From positions 1,176,001 through 1,240,000 of the forward strand of contig JAQFVV010000021.1 of assembly GCA_028023455.1 (NCBI GenBank): a DNA stretch of 64,000 nt, written 5' to 3'. Position 1 is the first letter of the stretch. The number at the start of each line of letters is the position of its first letter. A program made the position numbers and the translations under genes. Under the pieces are notes generated by a model. The model was not told the origin of the DNA. It saw nothing but the letters and a program-made list of their open reading frames with translations, and ran no database searches. This stretch comes from Epiperipatus broadwayi (lineage: Eukaryota; Onychophora; Udeonychophora; Euonychophora; Peripatidae). This document shows positions 59,380 through 64,000 of this stretch, one piece after another.

Positions 59380-62334
59380 GAATATTCAGACACTAGACCT
59401 AAAATATCAACTCAAAAAAACCAGCACTTATTTCAAACGTATATTTAAGAAGAAACTCTGAATTTTTCGGACATGAAAATGTCTTTAAATCCAGCTATAT
59501 ATGACTTGCTTTTTTAATTATTATAATAATTCCTCAAGTACAATGTATAGACTAATATCTTTCATAAGTATAAATTTAATATAACAATCTCCTTTGTGCG
59601 ACCGCGTTACAAGCCAATTGTAACCAAATAGAAATCAGTTCAAACAAATGAAAAGTTATTCTTTATTTTGCCAACTTTATAAAAATTTATTGAATTAATA
59701 TAAAACGTATTTTGCAATCTCTCGATCGGTCATCCACACTGAATTTTAAACATAACTAAACGATTGGGAAAGCTTACAAATTTCATATATATATATTATT
59801 GGATAGTTTAAGCTAACTACAACTTTATTCTAACCAATGAGAATTTTATTCAATTATAACATTTTAAGAATGGATCGATGGATGCTTCACCATTCCCAGC
59901 TGACACTATTTCTGAAGCCTACTGGAGTGATGATGATGGTACAGAACATCTATAAGCTTAATTGCCAGGGCACCAAATTGCAACTCTAATACAATATAAA
60001 GGTTAAATTTCAATTCAATACTCTTAGTAATAATATTTCATGAATGGGTTAATACATAATCAATTTAGAGAAGACTGAGAATGCATTAAAATTGACAATA
60101 TTAATAAACTTTAAGAATTCCCGGTTATTCTCAGTGCATTCCCCATTCACTATGATTAAAGCTACAATTAAATTTTATTCTAATTATAAAGTTCTATATT
60201 CATCTCCACCTTCCTGATCCACTCCTCCATCAACTTCACATCCATATGTCTATTACACTATTATATATTTTATTATTAAATTTTACATTTTTGCTAGCTC
60301 CTTTCTCTCATTACAATCTTTTCTCGGGGTTTTTCTAATAATTAGGTGTGAAAATCGAATAAGCTGCGACAGATTATTGGTGATAAACACTCCTCTCATG
60401 ATCGCCTCCAAGGTGATCTCGGTTATCTTTAATGCAATTTAATATCAATTTACATTAAAGCTGGAATATTTTAACTTATTAAATATTTATAAACACATCA
60501 TATAACATAGTTGCAATTATAACAAAATTATATAAAAATAAAATGTGTCTAGAGAGGTTTGAATTCAACGGATGGGGAAAGGATTTTATGCCCACCCTCT
60601 GCACTTGCTATCACTCAATACTATCTCTATTTACGATTTATACTTCAACAATATTAAATTATTTGGTAATTTTAAGCATTTGAAATTAACCTTTTAAATA
60701 GTTTTACTAAATATTAGTTACTTACATGATAATTCAAATATTAATAATAATATATTGATATATGATTGGATTGGAAATATCTAGATAATAATAACCCACA
60801 AAAACATGGAGACACACAAATTTTATTTAAAACAAATAACAAATTTTATTTAACAAACTATAATTCAATACAAAAACATATACATTATATTTACGCTTTA
60901 ATTTTATCTTAAGTCTAGTGAATACCAATTTCTATGGTGTTCAATGCTTTCTCTTTTATTACTGATATATTTTAGAAAATACATAATCGATTTCTCCCCT
61001 AATTAAATTTAATAATTTTAGTTAACAAATCTAAAGTTGATATTCCCTCGCAAATTTCTTGATCTTATCCTATCATCCTGATTAAATATTATTTTGCCCT
61101 AATCTTTACAACACAGATAGCTTAATAATAGTGAGACTAAGTCATTGCAAATAAATTGGCATTAAGATCAAACATCATCATAGTGCACTCTCTAGGCTCA
61201 TGTTCTTATGACACAATAATATTTTAACAATACTACCTTTCCAGTGAAGTTCTCAGCTGGCCATGTAAATATTTATTAAATAAATTTATATATGCATTGC
61301 TCACTCTTAGGCTTAAACATTTGTAAGTTTTATTTAACCTTTAACATTTATTAACTTAATTATTTTTGGCTCAAATGCTAAATCAAATCTACAAAAAACA
61401 ATATTCAAATACACCAATCGCACAGACATTATCTGCATTTATTCTGACATTAAATTGAGTTTGCGACCTGGTATCCAATACTTATAATAATGTTTATCAT
61501 GGCTATCCTCTCATACACATGTAAGGAATATCAAATATTAATATGAGGCAGGCAATGACCCGAATAAGAGAGAACCATTTCACTAAGGTTGAGATATGCT
61601 AGGATTTTTATCACTAGTCATATAAAAACATAGGTATACCAAATACCTCTGACCATCAAAATAAGAAACCTTCTTACAGTGTAGAGAATACTCAAATGGG
61701 ATAACTCTTCCACTAGGTTCAAATACTTTTATAAATATAGCATAAATCTTAGTGAGTTAAACTTCACTGTCTTTGTGGAGATCTTTGTCTATCCACACAC
61801 ATACAGGTCGAAACATCAAATTATACAAGTAAAACTTTCATCTCTTTACTATTCTTGCGACTAGTGCACTGGAATATGAGCCCATAAATTTTCCAAGCAT
61901 AAATCAGCTTGTTTTTGGCCTTCAATCTATGATAATAATAATAATAAACAATAAGAAATGCGTATAAAATTTTCAAAACTATTTCCATGCACTTTTATAA
62001 GAAAATGATGATGACGTAACTCAATAGACAAGCAATTCATCTATAAGTCTTGAGCATTTGACAATAACTTCTGATGCTAATAATAATATCTCTAAGTGTT
62101 TTTTTTTAAATTGTTTGTAAAGCATTTTAAATAAGGCATATCAGAATGACATGATATAAATTTCACCTACCCCAAAATGACAATAATAGCAAAAGCATTT
62201 AAATAAACATATATATAATCATCTGAAATCAATCTCTACCCCCAAAAACATACAATGGTAATTATCACATGAATTAATTTTAAAATAGATGATATACATG
62301 ATACACTACAAAGAAAGAAATTCGTTTTTTTTTT
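59380..62334. other. AT-rich stretch, nothing firm
   Basis: A GAGAATGCATT near 60077 and its near complement near 60132 form a small inverted repeat. No coding frame of note. Some patches (59900-59970, 60320-60420) are less AT-rich but unrecognised. Confidence 0.4.
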
Positions 62335-62357
62335 ATATTAAATGTCCTACACACAGT

Positions 62358-62390
<33 letters not shown>

Positions 62391-62403
62391 TGTCCTACAC
62401 ACA
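62335..62403. repeat. Direct repeat flanking a (TA)n run
   Basis: TATTAAATGTCCTACACACA occurs on both sides of a TA run of about 13 units, starting near 62336 and 62384. Confidence 0.9.
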
Positions 62404-63700
62404 TAAAGAGCAAATAATAAAAAAAAAATACTTATATAAGTCCTTTAGCAGGTGTCCTTCCAGGTTCCTGATTTCCAGTTTTCTTTTTTTCCCCCTCTTT
62501 TTCCATTCCTCCTTAACCAGTTTATAAGAGCATATAAGTCTTTGTAGTAAAAAAGTTCTTTTGATAGAGTTTGGTTCCTCTGGCATTATTTATACGATTT
62601 GTATAATGTTGAAAGACTTCCTCAATTTTAAGTTTATGCAAATTAAATTTAAATAGCATTCGTTTAACTATTTCACAATATAGGTCTGTTGATTTTTGAT
62701 TTTCCTTTTCCATTTTTGAATTCATTTTATATATTTAAATTGACTTACATATACTGTACATCAAATTTCTGAGTTTTAAATTTTACTATTTGCATATATA
62801 AACGATATTAAACTCAAAATTTAATTTCTGTGGTTTAAATTTTTATTATCATCTGTTGACTAGTTGACTTCTGGAGATTAAAGATGTGTGTGCCCACTTA
62901 AAATTTATTCACTATACATTGTCTTCTCTTAAGACAATGTTAGATTTAGCCACATTATTCTTTAGAGACAAAAAGTACAATAAAAATGATTTTAAATTTT
63001 ACAAGACAGTTTTTCCCCCAGTCAATGCAAGAAAAACTTATGGAAAGAAAGTTTTAAATATAAAAAAGAGCCCCTCCCCTTCTATTAACACAGCTTTTAT
63101 AGAGAAAATCCATCTGTTCATTATCTTTATAATTAATTGACTTGTTCCCATTTCTCTATTAATTTTAACCTTTTTGCCCTTTCATAAAACAGGCACAAAT
63201 TCCAATCTGTATTTTAAACAGACACAATTAACTCTACAATTCAACAGGTATAATTGCCAATTATTTTTTGACATTTTACAGGCTATCATGTTAATGGTCT
63301 AAATTAATGGTCCACTTAAATTCTTTGGTGAAAATTGGCATCCATTAAATGCCTCTGATAATTGACTAAGCAATATAATACAGTGAAGCCTATACCAAAA
63401 GTAAACAACAGAACAGTAATCCCACTTTTTCCATTTAATAATGAAACAAAATATATATTGCAGCTGTTTCAAACTCAGACTTTGAATTAAATTTGGCTGC
63501 TAATATGAAACTTATTAAAATGATTTAATTTCTTATTTAAAAATTTGCTTTACAACATGACAAGAAAGATTATTGATTGTGAATTTTACAATCAAAATCT
63601 ATAATTAGATTATATACACCACACACATCACAGGTATATAATTTTTTAATTAACCTTTAATGCTTTAATCCTTAATTATAATCCTTAATTATTATAACTA
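62404..63700. other. AT-rich stretch with unassigned minus-strand frames
   Basis: Two overlapping minus-strand frames (62725-62522 and 62586-62395) are Lys-rich and not recognised; a plus-strand 84-codon frame at 62886-63140 is likewise unassigned. No supporting context. Confidence 0.3.
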
Positions 63701-63701
63701 C

Positions 63702-63703
63702 AC

Positions 63704-63746
<43 letters not shown>
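63702..63746. repeat. (ATT)n microsatellite
   Basis: A pure trinucleotide run of about 15 units. The remaining 250 bases to the window end are AT-rich with nothing recognised. Confidence 0.95.
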
Positions 63747-64000
63747 TACTTTCATGAACTGTTTTTTTATAACTCATTATAAAACAATGTCCACTCATCA
63801 TCACTATCTAATGTAGTTTTTAATAGTCACACACCTCCCTTTTCTCAGTCAACCTATCAACAAATATATAAATTTAGCTTTTTTTTTTTTTAAATATGTT
63901 TTTAATATTAACTTGACCCCTAAATAAAACTAAAATAATATTTTGGATAAACATCTTAATAATAAATTTTTAGATTGCTTACTAAGTCAAACATATGCAA

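Overview
This is an animal (metazoan) nuclear genomic window that is strongly AT-rich by eye, roughly 70-75%. It contains no recognisable intact host gene and is built almost entirely of transposable-element debris, simple repeats and featureless AT-rich sequence. The evidence for an animal is Penelope-like retroelements with a GIY-YIG endonuclease, a hAT transposon of the FAM200/GTF2IRD2 type, tRNA-derived SINEs, several LINE remnants and very long microsatellites. No operons, prokaryotic genes or CRISPR arrays are present. I cannot fix the phylum; an AT-rich invertebrate (cnidarian, mollusc or flatworm) is plausible.

Layout. 1-9 kb: two copies of a dispersed repeat with a hammerhead-like core (family H), a decayed Penelope element bounded by inverted copies of its 3' end (4139-6945) with a nested 266-bp foldback element, and a larger foldback element (7291-7930). 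9-16 kb: another family H copy, a LINE remnant, a small GC-richer island, a 1,058-bp uninterrupted (AG)n tract, and a 1.1-kb foldback element whose left arm carries a decayed hammerhead ribozyme. 16-32 kb: SINE, 344-bp tandem repeat, LINE fragments, an ATT-containing satellite and a 24-bp minisatellite. 32.7-35.8 kb: two Penelope-like copies in head-to-head inverted orientation, flanked by one perfect 14-bp direct repeat, so probably inserted as a unit. 36-39 kb: a LINE 3' end nested in an older repeat, and a third Penelope fragment nested in a family H copy. 42.8-45.6 kb: a foldback element with a well-formed hammerhead ribozyme, a hAT element with both ends, and a SINE. 46-64 kb: more SINEs and LINE pieces, a perfect 380-bp palindrome, a 119-unit GAA tract, hairpin elements and a second well-formed hammerhead ribozyme on the minus strand near 59.35 kb.

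The most interesting theme is the pairing of self-cleaving hammerhead RNA motifs with inverted-repeat (foldback) elements. Hammerheads are established parts of Penelope-like elements and of retrozymes. Here two good ones and one decayed one are visible, two of the three inside non-coding foldback elements, and all three Penelope loci have inverted-repeat boundaries. Everything with coding homology is broken or 5'-truncated, although one Penelope copy keeps a 272-codon uninterrupted frame through RT C-terminus and endonuclease.
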